Notes under the pieces: generated by a model | What the model was told of the DNA's origin: nothing | Seen by the model: only the letters and a program-made list of their open reading frames with translations | Database searches by the model: none | Position numbers and translations under genes: made by a program | Source: Ignavibacteria bacterium | GTDB lineage: Bacteria; Bacteroidota; Ignavibacteria; Kapaibacteriales; UBA4661 | Reading direction: 5' to 3' | NCBI GenBank assembly: GCA_013298775.1 | Contig: JAAFIV010000002.1 | Span: 124,001 to 188,000, forward strand | Length of the DNA stretch: 64,000 nucleotides | Shown: positions 31,067 to 39,264 of the stretch, in pieces | Numbering within the stretch: position 1 is the first letter of the stretch | How the letters are laid out: each line of letters begins with the position of its first letter

Positions 31067-31669
31067 TTATTTCAAGGCTGCGTCAATCGCGCTGGTGAGT
31101 TCTGCTGCTTCTGGTGCGACTTTGGAATCGTAGCGAGCAATAATTTTCCCATCTTTGCCAATTAAGAATTTACCGAAGTTCCAGCGTACATCGCCTGCGG
31201 GAGTGGATTTTGTCGTGAGGAACTGATACAATGGGTGCATATCGTCGCCTTTGACCGAAATTTTGGAAAACATCGGAAAAGTAACGTTGTATTTTGTCGA
31301 GCAAAATTGCTTGATGTCTGCATCCGTGCCAGGTTCTTGTCCCATGAAGTTATTTGCTGGGAAGCCAAGCACGACAAAGCCTTTGCTGCTGTATTGCTTG
31401 TAGAGTTTTTCCAAGCCTTCGTACTGAGGCGTGAAACCGCAACGGCTGGCAACGTTCACAATCAAGACCACGTTGCCTTTGTAGTCTTCTAATTTTACGG
31501 GTTTGCCTTCGAGGGAATTCATCGTAAACTCGTGGATGGATGCGGCATTCGACATAGCGCGTGGCTCCTTGCTGCTAAAAGCATTGGTGGTGGTGAAAAG
31601 AATAACAACGGCTAAACACAAGAGCGCGAGAATAACGCTCATACTGCGACGAACAAGATGGATAGACAT
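31067..31669 (-). CDS. Glutathione peroxidase family peroxidase (exported)
   Basis: A 200-residue thiol peroxidase of the GPx family that reduces hydroperoxides. In bacteria these usually use thioredoxin rather than glutathione. An N-terminal hydrophobic segment (MSVILALLCLAVVILFTTT) indicates export or membrane anchoring. Catalytic elements: the peroxidatic cysteine in NVASRCGFTPQY (codon TGC, so not selenocysteine), the glutamine in GFPANNFMGQEPGT, and Trp/Asn in VRWNFGKFLIGKDG. The Cys of FCSTKYNVTFPMF may act as the resolving cysteine. It is the first gene of a short minus-strand run with two unknown secreted proteins. Confidence 0.93.
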   Translation of the reverse strand: MSIHLVRRSMSVILALLCLAVVILFTTTNAFSSKEPRAMSNAASIHEFTMNSLEGKPVKLEDYKGNVVLIVNVASRCGFTPQYEGLEKLYKQYSSKGFVVLGFPANNFMGQEPGTDADIKQFCSTKYNVTFPMFSKISVKGDDMHPLYQFLTTKSTPAGDVRWNFGKFLIGKDGKIIARYDSKVAPEAAELTSAIDAALK

Positions 31670-31769
31670 AGCGATTCTGCTGGAATGTGGTGAAATTGGT
31701 GAAAAGACGTTTGAGTTTGAACAGCCACAAAGTTACGGAAAAATCAGCATTCCGCCAAGAGCGAACATG

Positions 31770-31801
31770 AAAAAAGCCCGAAGCGGTGCGGCTTCGGGCT
31801 T
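31770..31801 (-). terminator. Terminator after the first Uma2 gene
   Basis: AAAAAAGCCCGAAGC pairs with GCTTCGGGCTT; on the minus strand a T6 run follows. The hairpin is essentially identical to that at 32382-32415, so the Uma2 gene between them is framed by two copies. Confidence 0.85.
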
Positions 31802-31821
31802 AGGAAAGCTATTTGGTACAA

Positions 31822-32313
31822 CTAATCTGCAAATAACTCTTCTATCGAAATGGTAGCTCTGCTTCCTTCGTGTCGAACACTGCCTGAAGTATATGTACGC
31901 CGTTTGTGATGCGGCTTGCAGACAGTCAGCGTTTGTATTTCTGCGATTATCACCCATGCTTCTTGAACACCACGCTTCAAATACTCTTCGGCTCGCACTA
32001 TCAAGGAATGAACGGGTTGCCTGGGTGCGCTGATTTCAATCGTTACAAGCGGCACCGCCGTTACCCATTCAATATCAACTCTTGACCTGAGGAAAGATTC
32101 GTTTTTATCAAAAATGGTAATATCTGGGACGGCTTTGTAGCCGTTTAGCTCAATATTCAACTCTGGCAAAAACTCATACGATTCCCCATTAGAACGAGCA
32201 AGTTGCTGGATGAGATTCATCTGAACGAATGAATGCAAGACGCCAGGAAGCGGTTTTCCTCGCTCTCTTTCGTAGTCGCTGATTTCTTCTTCGGTAACGA
32301 ATTGCGTTTCCAT
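31822..32313 (-). CDS. Uma2 (DUF820) family putative endonuclease
   Basis: A 163-residue member of the Uma2/DUF820 family, a PD-(D/E)XK nuclease fold that is abundant in cyanobacteria and some Bacteroidota. The N-terminus METQFVTEEEISDYERERG matches the family, and the core has YKAVPDITIFD followed by VPLVTIEISAPRQ, where D and the E of VTIE form the likely catalytic site; the usual lysine is not obvious. The remainder (EEYLKRGVQEAWVII) is also typical. ATG 32313 has GGAG 9 nt upstream; the frame is open to 32373. The biological role of the family is unknown. It follows susD on the same strand and is bounded by two matching terminators. Confidence 0.85.
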   Translation of the reverse strand: METQFVTEEEISDYERERGKPLPGVLHSFVQMNLIQQLARSNGESYEFLPELNIELNGYKAVPDITIFDKNESFLRSRVDIEWVTAVPLVTIEISAPRQPVHSLIVRAEEYLKRGVQEAWVIIAEIQTLTVCKPHHKRRTYTSGSVRHEGSRATISIEELFAD

Positions 32314-32381
32314 TTCTGCTGCTCCAAAGATTGGGTAAAAAATAACGAAGAAATATACTGGTTTTTGGGGCAAAAAGCAAT

Positions 32382-32415
32382 AAAAAAGCCCGAAGCGGTG
32401 CGGCTTCGGGCTTTT
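32382..32415 (-). terminator. Terminator after the first susD gene
   Basis: AAAAAAGCCCGAAGC (32382-32396) with GCTTCGGGCTTTT (32403-32415). The T run on both strands allows bidirectional use. It shares its sequence with 31770-31801. Confidence 0.85.
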
Positions 32416-32438
32416 CTCATTACGAGGTTTTGACAGAA

Positions 32439-33842
32439 TTAACCACCATAACCAGCATTTTGAACAAGCTGCTTATTGGTATCCATTTCGCGTTGTGGAA
32501 TCGGGAAAATAAGTTTTGGAGAATTCCATGGGAATTGTGCGTTTACGTTGGTACGTGTACGCTTCAAATCCCAAAGACGCTGACCTTCAAACGCAAGTTC
32601 TAGGCGACGTTCACGCAAAATAGCGTTCAAATCCACCGTAGCCAACTCAGAAAGCCCAGCACGACGACGAATACGGTTTACATCTTCAAGTGGTGCTGCG
32701 CCAGTTGAAGAATTTAAGCGAGCATTACACTCCGCACGAGTGAGAATCATTTCTGCAATGCGAATAACGGGAATGTCAAGGTATTGGTCAATCGTTGCAT
32801 TGCCTGTCGAAGCATATTTGCGAGTGAAACGTTGTCCAGCAGCAGTAACAAAGAAACGAAAACGTGCATCAGCAGTGTCGTATAATGCAAGGTGCTTTGC
32901 TTGTACACGAATATCAGCACGTCCACCTGAACCACCTGGCGCGTAGAAACGATTCATTTGATTCACACCACTGTTTACATTAAGAATATCCGTTTCCAAA
33001 ATCGCAAGTCGGTACACAACCTCGTTGCCAAAGCCAGCGGAATTTTCATTAAAAGCATCAGCGAATGTTGCCGCTAGACGATAGCCATTGGCAGAGGTAA
33101 TAACACGATTCGCAGCATCACGAGCTTCCGCAAAGCGACCTTGGCTTAGATATACCCTTGCAAGCATAGCGGCAGCCATTCCCTTATTTGCACGAATGCC
33201 ATTTGTACCTGTTGGTAAAGCAGTTTCTGCTTTGGTCAAATCATCAATAACTTGTGTATAAACGGCTGCTACCGATGCACGAACGCGGTTATCTTGTTCA
33301 GAAATCGTTGTTGTTGGCTGTAAAACAATCGGTACACCTAGATTCGTAGCATTATCACCATCGCCCCAGAATTTTCCGAACTTCTTGACAAGTTCAAAAT
33401 AGACAGAACCACGAATGAACAGTGCTTCGCCTTCTACGCGACCACGTTCTGCCATTTCTACTTTTGCCAGTGCCGAAAGAACGGTATTTGCTCGATTAAT
33501 GGTTACATAGCCATCACGCCATGCAGTTTCTGCATTACCGTTTACAGGCACCATTGCTTTTCTGATAATTTCATCAAGAGCTTGAAATGAACCAGCAAAC
33601 ACTACTTCTTCATCATCTGCTAAAAGTTCTGCATCATACATAACTTGTCCGCCAAAAACACCACCTAAAGCAGTACCATCGTATGCACCCGTCAAAGCAA
33701 CTTGTACGCCTTGCGAGGTCTCTAATGAGGAAGCTGCATCAATAGTGTTGACAGGATTGATAGCTAACTGACTATCACATCCTCCCATTATCAGTGAAGT
33801 GGCTCCTACGAGAAACCACGCTTTCATATTTTTAGTATTCAT
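32439..33842 (-). CDS. SusD/RagB family outer-membrane nutrient-binding lipoprotein
   Basis: A 467-residue surface lipoprotein that forms the lid of a SusC transporter and binds its substrate. The lipobox is MGGCDSQ. Family features include a helical TPR-like scaffold (DGYVTINRANTVLSAL, EGEALFIRGSVYFELVKKFG, ANKGMAAAMLARVYLSQG) and the C-terminal signature RIAEMILTRAECNARL ... NRIRRRAGLSEL followed by ILRERRLELAFEGQRLWDLK, each quoted in part. Start ATG 33842 follows 73 bp after the susC stop codon, so the two form an operon. The substrate cannot be told: no glycosidase, peptidase or regulator is adjacent. Confidence 0.94.
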   Translation of the reverse strand: MNTKNMKAWFLVGATSLIMGGCDSQLAINPVNTIDAASSLETSQGVQVALTGAYDGTALGGVFGGQVMYDAELLADDEEVVFAGSFQALDEIIRKAMVPVNGNAETAWRDGYVTINRANTVLSALAKVEMAERGRVEGEALFIRGSVYFELVKKFGKFWGDGDNATNLGVPIVLQPTTTISEQDNRVRASVAAVYTQVIDDLTKAETALPTGTNGIRANKGMAAAMLARVYLSQGRFAEARDAANRVITSANGYRLAATFADAFNENSAGFGNEVVYRLAILETDILNVNSGVNQMNRFYAPGGSGGRADIRVQAKHLALYDTADARFRFFVTAAGQRFTRKYASTGNATIDQYLDIPVIRIAEMILTRAECNARLNSSTGAAPLEDVNRIRRRAGLSELATVDLNAILRERRLELAFEGQRLWDLKRTRTNVNAQFPWNSPKLIFPIPQREMDTNKQLVQNAGYGG

Positions 33843-33915
33843 AAATAATATTTCCAATTTGTAGTCATTAAATGTCTTTTGTTAATTATTTGATGTGGTG
33901 AATTCAGGATAAAAC

Positions 33916-36900
33916 TTAGAATCCAATATTAACACCAAATAAGATAGTGCGTACTTGTGGTGCGGTGTAGAAATCATACCCAATGGCGAGATTACCCGCA
34001 GAACCACCAGGAGCAACAAGATAGTCAGCATTTACCTCTGGGTCCCAGCCAATATAATTTGTTGCTGTCCAAAGGTTTTGACCTGTAACAAAAATCCGTA
34101 CGCTGTTAATGACATTCGTTGATTCAAGAATTGCTTTCGGAAAATTATACGCGATGGTAACATTGCGCAAACGCACAAACGAACCATCCACGATAAAGCG
34201 GCTTGATGCTTGGTCGCCATTGCTACGACGGAAACGTGCTTGAGGAATACGTGTATTTCTATTTGTTGGTGTCCATGAGTTTAACTGGTCTGCCGTTTGG
34301 TTATCTTCAAAGCGAGCATTCGCAGAAGAATAACGACCAACGCCGTAGAAATTCAAAAGATTACCAAATTGACCATTAAACTGGAAGCTAAATTCCAAAT
34401 CACGGAAGAAGCGGAAGGTATTGGTTACCCCTGCTGTCCAAGCGGGCAGTGCCGAGCCTATGAAGACCCGTTGCGCCGTTACATAGTCATTCGTAGTTGT
34501 ACGGTCTCTTGTTCCATCAGGATTAAGAGTGTTTTTGTAGAATAGTGCATCACCATTATCAGGATTCACACCTGCATACTCAACCGTAAAGAAGGAACCG
34601 AGCGGATAGCCTTCTGCAGCACGACTCATGTTATCAATACCACCTTGGATAACCTGTTTTTCAAGTGCCGAAATGTTGTTGCGGTTTGTTGCAAAGTTCA
34701 AACTTGTGCGCCATGAGAAGCCTTCTTCATTGACGTTATCGGTATTCAAAGTAATTTCTAAGCCTTGATTTCCCATTTTACCAACATTCCGAAAAACGGT
34801 ATTAAATCCAGTAGATTGAGGAACTTGAACGCTCAAAAGCATACCTGTTGTCTGCTTATCATAAACAGCAATCTCTCCAGTGATACGATTATCAAGGAAG
34901 CCAAAATCTAAGCCAAGGTCAATAGCTGTAACGGTTTCCCAGCTTAGTCCATTATTACCCAACTGAGAAGGACGTGTGCCAGGAACACCACCATAGGCAG
35001 CATCACCACTTACAAGTGTACGAGAAGCGAAATTACCAATCTCCGCGTTTCCAGTGATACCATAGCTCGCACGAAGTTTCAAGAAACTTACGGTTGATTC
35101 GATATCTTTCCAGAAATCTTCTTGGGAAACAATCCATCCTGCTGAAGCAGCCGGGAAGAAACCATAACGATTCGCAGTACCAAAACGTGATGAGCCTTCC
35201 ATACGAGCACTCAACGAAAGCAAATAACGGTCGCTGAGTTTGTAATTTACCCGTGCAAAATACCCTGCAAAAGCATAGTCTGTTTGTGCAGAACGAGAAT
35301 CCGTTTTACGCGCTCCGGTTGTCAATGTACGGAAGGCATCGGATGGAAAGTCTCTTGCTTCAGCATAGCCATCACGAACTTGTGAACGCTGATACTGAAG
35401 ACCCAAGGTTGCATCAAGAGTGTGAACATCAAACGTGCGATTGAAATTAAAGAACGAATTCACATTGAAATTGTCAATCCCTGTTGTGCCGATGCTGGCA
35501 ATACCTTGTGGCGAACCGCTATTGAATTGGGTAATGGAATTAGAAAATCGTTCATCTGTTTGATTGGTTAAGTCGAAACCAAACTCTGTGCGAAATTTCA
35601 AGCCCTCAACAATCAATAACTCACCAAAAACATTTCCGATATTACGCAATACCGTTAAGTTACGGTTAGAATTTCCAACTTCGAGAAGAGGATTATAGTA
35701 GAATGGAATTTCAATATCTCCTGGAGGCGAACCAACCAAGAGCCCCTCACCTGGTTTACCTTTGGGAATACGAGTAGGAGTTACGGGTGCGAGTGCAACG
35801 GCTTGCATTGGTGAAGAGAATGCGTTATCACCTGGAAGTCGTCTATTGAGCGAGCGAGAAACACTAATATTGAAACCTGCTGTAAGATTATCAGTAACTT
35901 TTTGTTCAAGATTGAGACGACCCGTAAAACGCTCTAAATTATTTCCGATAATTACACCTGTCTGATTCAAAAATTGACCCGAAGCATAAAAGGATGTTCT
36001 CTCGGAACCACCACTTACATTAAAGTCAATTTGCGTCATGGGTGCTGTACGGAGAACCTCCCGAGACCAGTCTGTATTTGCTTGGTCAGGTGTTCCCCAT
36101 GTTTCTAAACTCTGGTCTGTAAGAATATTTTCAAACAAGAGACGGCGAGAATTTGCGGCAGTTGCAGGACGATTCAAAATACTATCGGTCGCAGCAGCAG
36201 CTCGGCGATAATAATCAACATACTCTTGCGCATTGAGCATACGAAGCGTTCTTGTTGGGTCGCTAAAACCTTGCTGCGCCGAGACGGTTACTTTTGTTCT
36301 TCCGCTTTTACCTTTCTTGGTCGTAATCAGTACCACGCCATTTGCACCACGCGCACCGTAGATTGCCGCCGCAGCAGCATCTTTCAAAACGTCAATAGAC
36401 TCAATATCCTGAGGATTGATATCAACGAGTGGATTGGTTGAAATGTTTGTTGTGATGCCATTACCAATATCTGTTGAAAGCGGAATACCATCAACAACGT
36501 ATAAAGGCTCATTCGAGGCTGACAACGAAGAGGGACCACGAACGCGGATGGAAATTCCCGAACCGACTTTACCAGAACTTCCTTGTACTACAACACCAGC
36601 AGCTTTCCCTTGAATAGCAGCATCTATCGTTGCAACTGGCATATCAGCTACTTCTGAGGCTTTTACTTTAGCAATACTACCAGTAATCTCACGCTTGATA
36701 GCCGAACCATATCCAACGACAACAACGTCATTCAACTTCTGCAAATCAAGCGGCAGCACCATATCAATCGTCGTGCGACCATTGATTTCAACTTCTTTTT
36801 TCTTATACCCAACAAGGCTAAAAACCAACACTTTATCGCTCTCGGAAAGCGCGATAGTATATTGACCTAATTTATTGGTGATAGCACCTTTGTTCGCGCC

Positions 36901-37059
36901 TTTTACACGAATAGAAACGCCGGAAAGCAAAGAACCATCGTCATCTTTGACTGTTCCGGAAACTGTCTGCGCCAAAAGATTCGACGCTGTGAAAAGCAAC
37001 GCCACCAAAAGCAGCGCGGCAAAGCGGACGAATGCAAAGCGAGTAGCAGAAAACTTCAT
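33916..37059 (-). CDS. SusC/RagA family TonB-dependent outer-membrane transporter
   Basis: A 1047-residue outer-membrane importer driven by TonB. Order of parts: signal peptide (ALLLVALLFTASNLLAQ), carboxypeptidase-regulatory-like domain (VSGTVKDDDGSLLSGVSIRV, KLGQYTIALSESDKVLVFS), SusC plug with the hallmark DVVVVGYGSAIKREITGSI and DGIPLSTDIGNG, ESIDVLKDAAAAAIYGARG, then a 22-strand barrel ending in LFGVNIGF. AGGAG lies 6 nt before ATG 37059. The barrel gene is followed by its susD partner. The pair imports an unknown oligosaccharide, peptide or cofactor. The 244-bp upstream gap holds the promoter, which I cannot place with confidence. Confidence 0.97.
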   Translation of the reverse strand: MKFSATRFAFVRFAALLLVALLFTASNLLAQTVSGTVKDDDGSLLSGVSIRVKGANKGAITNKLGQYTIALSESDKVLVFSLVGYKKKEVEINGRTTIDMVLPLDLQKLNDVVVVGYGSAIKREITGSIAKVKASEVADMPVATIDAAIQGKAAGVVVQGSSGKVGSGISIRVRGPSSLSASNEPLYVVDGIPLSTDIGNGITTNISTNPLVDINPQDIESIDVLKDAAAAAIYGARGANGVVLITTKKGKSGRTKVTVSAQQGFSDPTRTLRMLNAQEYVDYYRRAAAATDSILNRPATAANSRRLLFENILTDQSLETWGTPDQANTDWSREVLRTAPMTQIDFNVSGGSERTSFYASGQFLNQTGVIIGNNLERFTGRLNLEQKVTDNLTAGFNISVSRSLNRRLPGDNAFSSPMQAVALAPVTPTRIPKGKPGEGLLVGSPPGDIEIPFYYNPLLEVGNSNRNLTVLRNIGNVFGELLIVEGLKFRTEFGFDLTNQTDERFSNSITQFNSGSPQGIASIGTTGIDNFNVNSFFNFNRTFDVHTLDATLGLQYQRSQVRDGYAEARDFPSDAFRTLTTGARKTDSRSAQTDYAFAGYFARVNYKLSDRYLLSLSARMEGSSRFGTANRYGFFPAASAGWIVSQEDFWKDIESTVSFLKLRASYGITGNAEIGNFASRTLVSGDAAYGGVPGTRPSQLGNNGLSWETVTAIDLGLDFGFLDNRITGEIAVYDKQTTGMLLSVQVPQSTGFNTVFRNVGKMGNQGLEITLNTDNVNEEGFSWRTSLNFATNRNNISALEKQVIQGGIDNMSRAAEGYPLGSFFTVEYAGVNPDNGDALFYKNTLNPDGTRDRTTTNDYVTAQRVFIGSALPAWTAGVTNTFRFFRDLEFSFQFNGQFGNLLNFYGVGRYSSANARFEDNQTADQLNSWTPTNRNTRIPQARFRRSNGDQASSRFIVDGSFVRLRNVTIAYNFPKAILESTNVINSVRIFVTGQNLWTATNYIGWDPEVNADYLVAPGGSAGNLAIGYDFYTAPQVRTILFGVNIGF

Positions 37060-37303
37060 ACAAACTCCTAGTATTTAGTTATTGGTGAATTATGTGCGAC
37101 GTGCTGCAATACGCGCATTGGCGTACCACAACAGTCTAAATGATTTTGCACAAGCGGATAATTTACATCGTATTTCCTCAAAAAGCAACAGCGAATTTCT
37201 TGAACCATATACTTTTAACTGAATTGCTCCAACGAAGAAGCAACAAAACCCTGAAATTATCTGGGTTTGGGGCTAAACCCAAGAGAAGAGTGCATACTTT
37301 GCC

Positions 37304-37681
37304 CTACACCGTAAACAACCGCTCAACGTTGATAACAATACCCGTACTTTCTTGGCGAACATCGCCAGAAATATAGGTTTTTTGCTGCTCATTTTTACGA
37401 AAGACCGTAATTGAGCCGATTTCAGGGACAATCACCCATGCTTCATCTACGCCGTGCGCGAGGAAGTTTTCTGCTTTGGTGAATAAATCGTACAGAGCTT
37501 GGCGCGGAGAAAGGATTTCAATGGTCAGAACTGGAGGGATAGAAATTTTTGTCCGCATTGCACGCAGTTCGCCAAGCGCACTTTTAGGAAAGACGGCAAC
37601 ATCAGGCACGGGCTTGAAATCACCGAAGTTAAGTGATAATTCTGGCACTGCGAGATACTGGTCAAAAAGTTCCATCAACAC
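37304..37681 (-). pseudogene. Shortened Uma2 family gene (probably decayed)
   Basis: The 125 residues match the C-terminal three quarters of Uma2 proteins: FKPVPDVAVFPKS, ISIPPVLTIEILSPRQALYD and FLAHGVDEAWVIVPEIGSITVF. Compared with the paralogue at 31822-32313, about 35 N-terminal residues are missing. In-frame codons upstream (reading KEHGLTQRKFLV) extend the similarity a little but meet a TGA near 37720 with no ATG, so translation could begin only at GTG 37681 or a nearby codon. The catalytic core is retained, so a shortened active protein is possible, but a truncated gene is more likely. It lies downstream of the second susD, as the intact copy follows the first. Confidence 0.6.
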
Positions 37682-37759
37682 AAGAAATTTGCGTTGAGTT
37701 AATCCGTGTTCTTTGAATGCTCATCCTGAAAAATACTATAAAACAACCAAACAAGCAAC

Positions 37760-37795
37760 AAAAAAGCCCGAAACCATGCGGGTCTCGGGCTTTTT
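37760..37795 (-). terminator. Terminator after the second susD gene
   Basis: AAAAAAGCCCGA (37760-37771) with TCGGGCTTTTT (37785-37795), T-rich on both strands. It resembles the 31770 and 32382 hairpins in its stem. Confidence 0.85.
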
Positions 37796-37866
37796 AGAAA
37801 TAGTTTTACCACGTTTGAAAAGCCAAGCATTTTCCAGCTTTCAGCTCTCAAACTTCATCTTTTCGC

Positions 37867-39222
37867 TTAGTTTGCATCCCACCAAACATTGGTAAACAAC
37901 CAAGGACCATCTGTGCTGCCATTAGGGATATTGACACGATTAAACTGCAATTCCGAAATTGGCGTAAACAAACGGCGCGGAATGCGTGTACCACGTACTG
38001 GCGCAAGCACAGGGAAACCAGTTCTGCGCCAGTCGGTAAAAGATTCTGGTTGTGCAAAGAGGGCGATATATTTCTGCTCCATGATTTGGCGCAGCGTTAC
38101 ATCACCACTTGGCGTTACCGAAGGCTGTGCAAGATAGGTAGTAATATCCGCAGCAGAAACTCCGATTTGTTGTAATGATGCAGTAATACCAGCTGTGTAG
38201 GCAGCTTTTGCAGCAGCATTATTACCAAGTCGTTGATTTGCCTCTGCTTCAATGAACTTATGTTCAGCATACAAACAAATTGCCACGGGTGATGCTTGCG
38301 AATGGTAGTATGGTCCAAACCCTGGATAAGCGGATCTATCGGTGCCGAACGGTCCAAGACGAGGGTCTTTCAAACCTTCCATGAGTCTTTTCATTGTGCT
38401 ACCAAACGTTAAGTCGCCTGTGCGGGCTTGTTGGAATTGATAAAGCGGATTTGCTGTTGTTTCAGCAGCACCATAGACCACCAAGGCATTATCATCATTG
38501 CTTGTCATGCCGCGTGCCACACTTGCAAGCGCAGCCGTAGCAGCAGCATTTCCTTGACGTTTGGTCAAGTGAATTGCGTAGCGAGCTTTCAGCGTCCATG
38601 CAAGTTTGCGCCATGCAGCGCGTTGGTCGGCGGCACCACCATAAATCAAATCGCCACTAACAGCGATACCACTGGTAGCATTCAAGTTTACAATGGCAGA
38701 ATCAAGAATCTGCTGAATGCGTGTGTAAATTTCTTGCTGTGAATCATACTTTGGGGTAAAGTTTGGATTATCCGGATTTGATGCTTCTGAAAATGGTACA
38801 TCGCCCCACGTATCGGTAATTGTACCAATCGCAACAGCACGCATTACCTGCGCCACACCACGATAGTACACCAAATTCTGCGCTCTTGATGTTTTATTGA
38901 GCAAGATATTCACGTTGGTCAAAACGTTATTGTAGCCTGTTTGCCATGCGTCATCGCCATCGGTCAAGGTAAGCAAATAATTATACAAACCTTGTTGCTG
39001 ACGGTCAATGCCTTCAAATTGCTGATTCATTAAGCAACTCAAACGACCCAACGCGCCGCCTTGAAGCCAGCCTTGCGATGCCTGAATAGGTGCCAAAACA
39101 AGATTTGGGGTTGCATCAGTAGGGTTATTGGGATCAACGTTAAGGTTATAGTCAATCCATTGATTGCACGAAGAAAGAGCAACCGCAGCGACGACCATCA
39201 CAGATGAAAGAATTTTTTTCAT
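37867..39222 (-). CDS. SusD-like lipoprotein (SusD/RagB superfamily, SusD-like_2 type)
   Basis: A 451-residue lipoprotein (lipobox ALSSCNQW) that would act as the substrate-binding partner of the adjacent SusC. It belongs to the SusD-like_2 group: DYNLNVDPNNPTDATPNLVLAP near the N-terminus (quoted part: NVDPNNPTDATPN), YRGVAQVMRAVAIGTITDTWGD (part: MRAVAIGTITDTWGDVP), and FTDWRRTGFPVL near the C-terminus, all typical. It is of a different subtype from the first SusD in the window, so the two modules are not simple recent copies. The frame extends to 39252, but ATG 39222 begins the lipoprotein signal. The susC stop is 42 bp upstream. Confidence 0.93.
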   Translation of the reverse strand: MKKILSSVMVVAAVALSSCNQWIDYNLNVDPNNPTDATPNLVLAPIQASQGWLQGGALGRLSCLMNQQFEGIDRQQQGLYNYLLTLTDGDDAWQTGYNNVLTNVNILLNKTSRAQNLVYYRGVAQVMRAVAIGTITDTWGDVPFSEASNPDNPNFTPKYDSQQEIYTRIQQILDSAIVNLNATSGIAVSGDLIYGGAADQRAAWRKLAWTLKARYAIHLTKRQGNAAATAALASVARGMTSNDDNALVVYGAAETTANPLYQFQQARTGDLTFGSTMKRLMEGLKDPRLGPFGTDRSAYPGFGPYYHSQASPVAICLYAEHKFIEAEANQRLGNNAAAKAAYTAGITASLQQIGVSAADITTYLAQPSVTPSGDVTLRQIMEQKYIALFAQPESFTDWRRTGFPVLAPVRGTRIPRRLFTPISELQFNRVNIPNGSTDGPWLFTNVWWDAN

Positions 39223-39264
39223 GATAATAGATGAAAAATTGTAAAAAGTCACTGGTTTAATGGA

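Noticed and set aside
31067-31669. Selenocysteine glutathione peroxidase
   Set aside because: The catalytic codon is TGC (Cys), not TGA.
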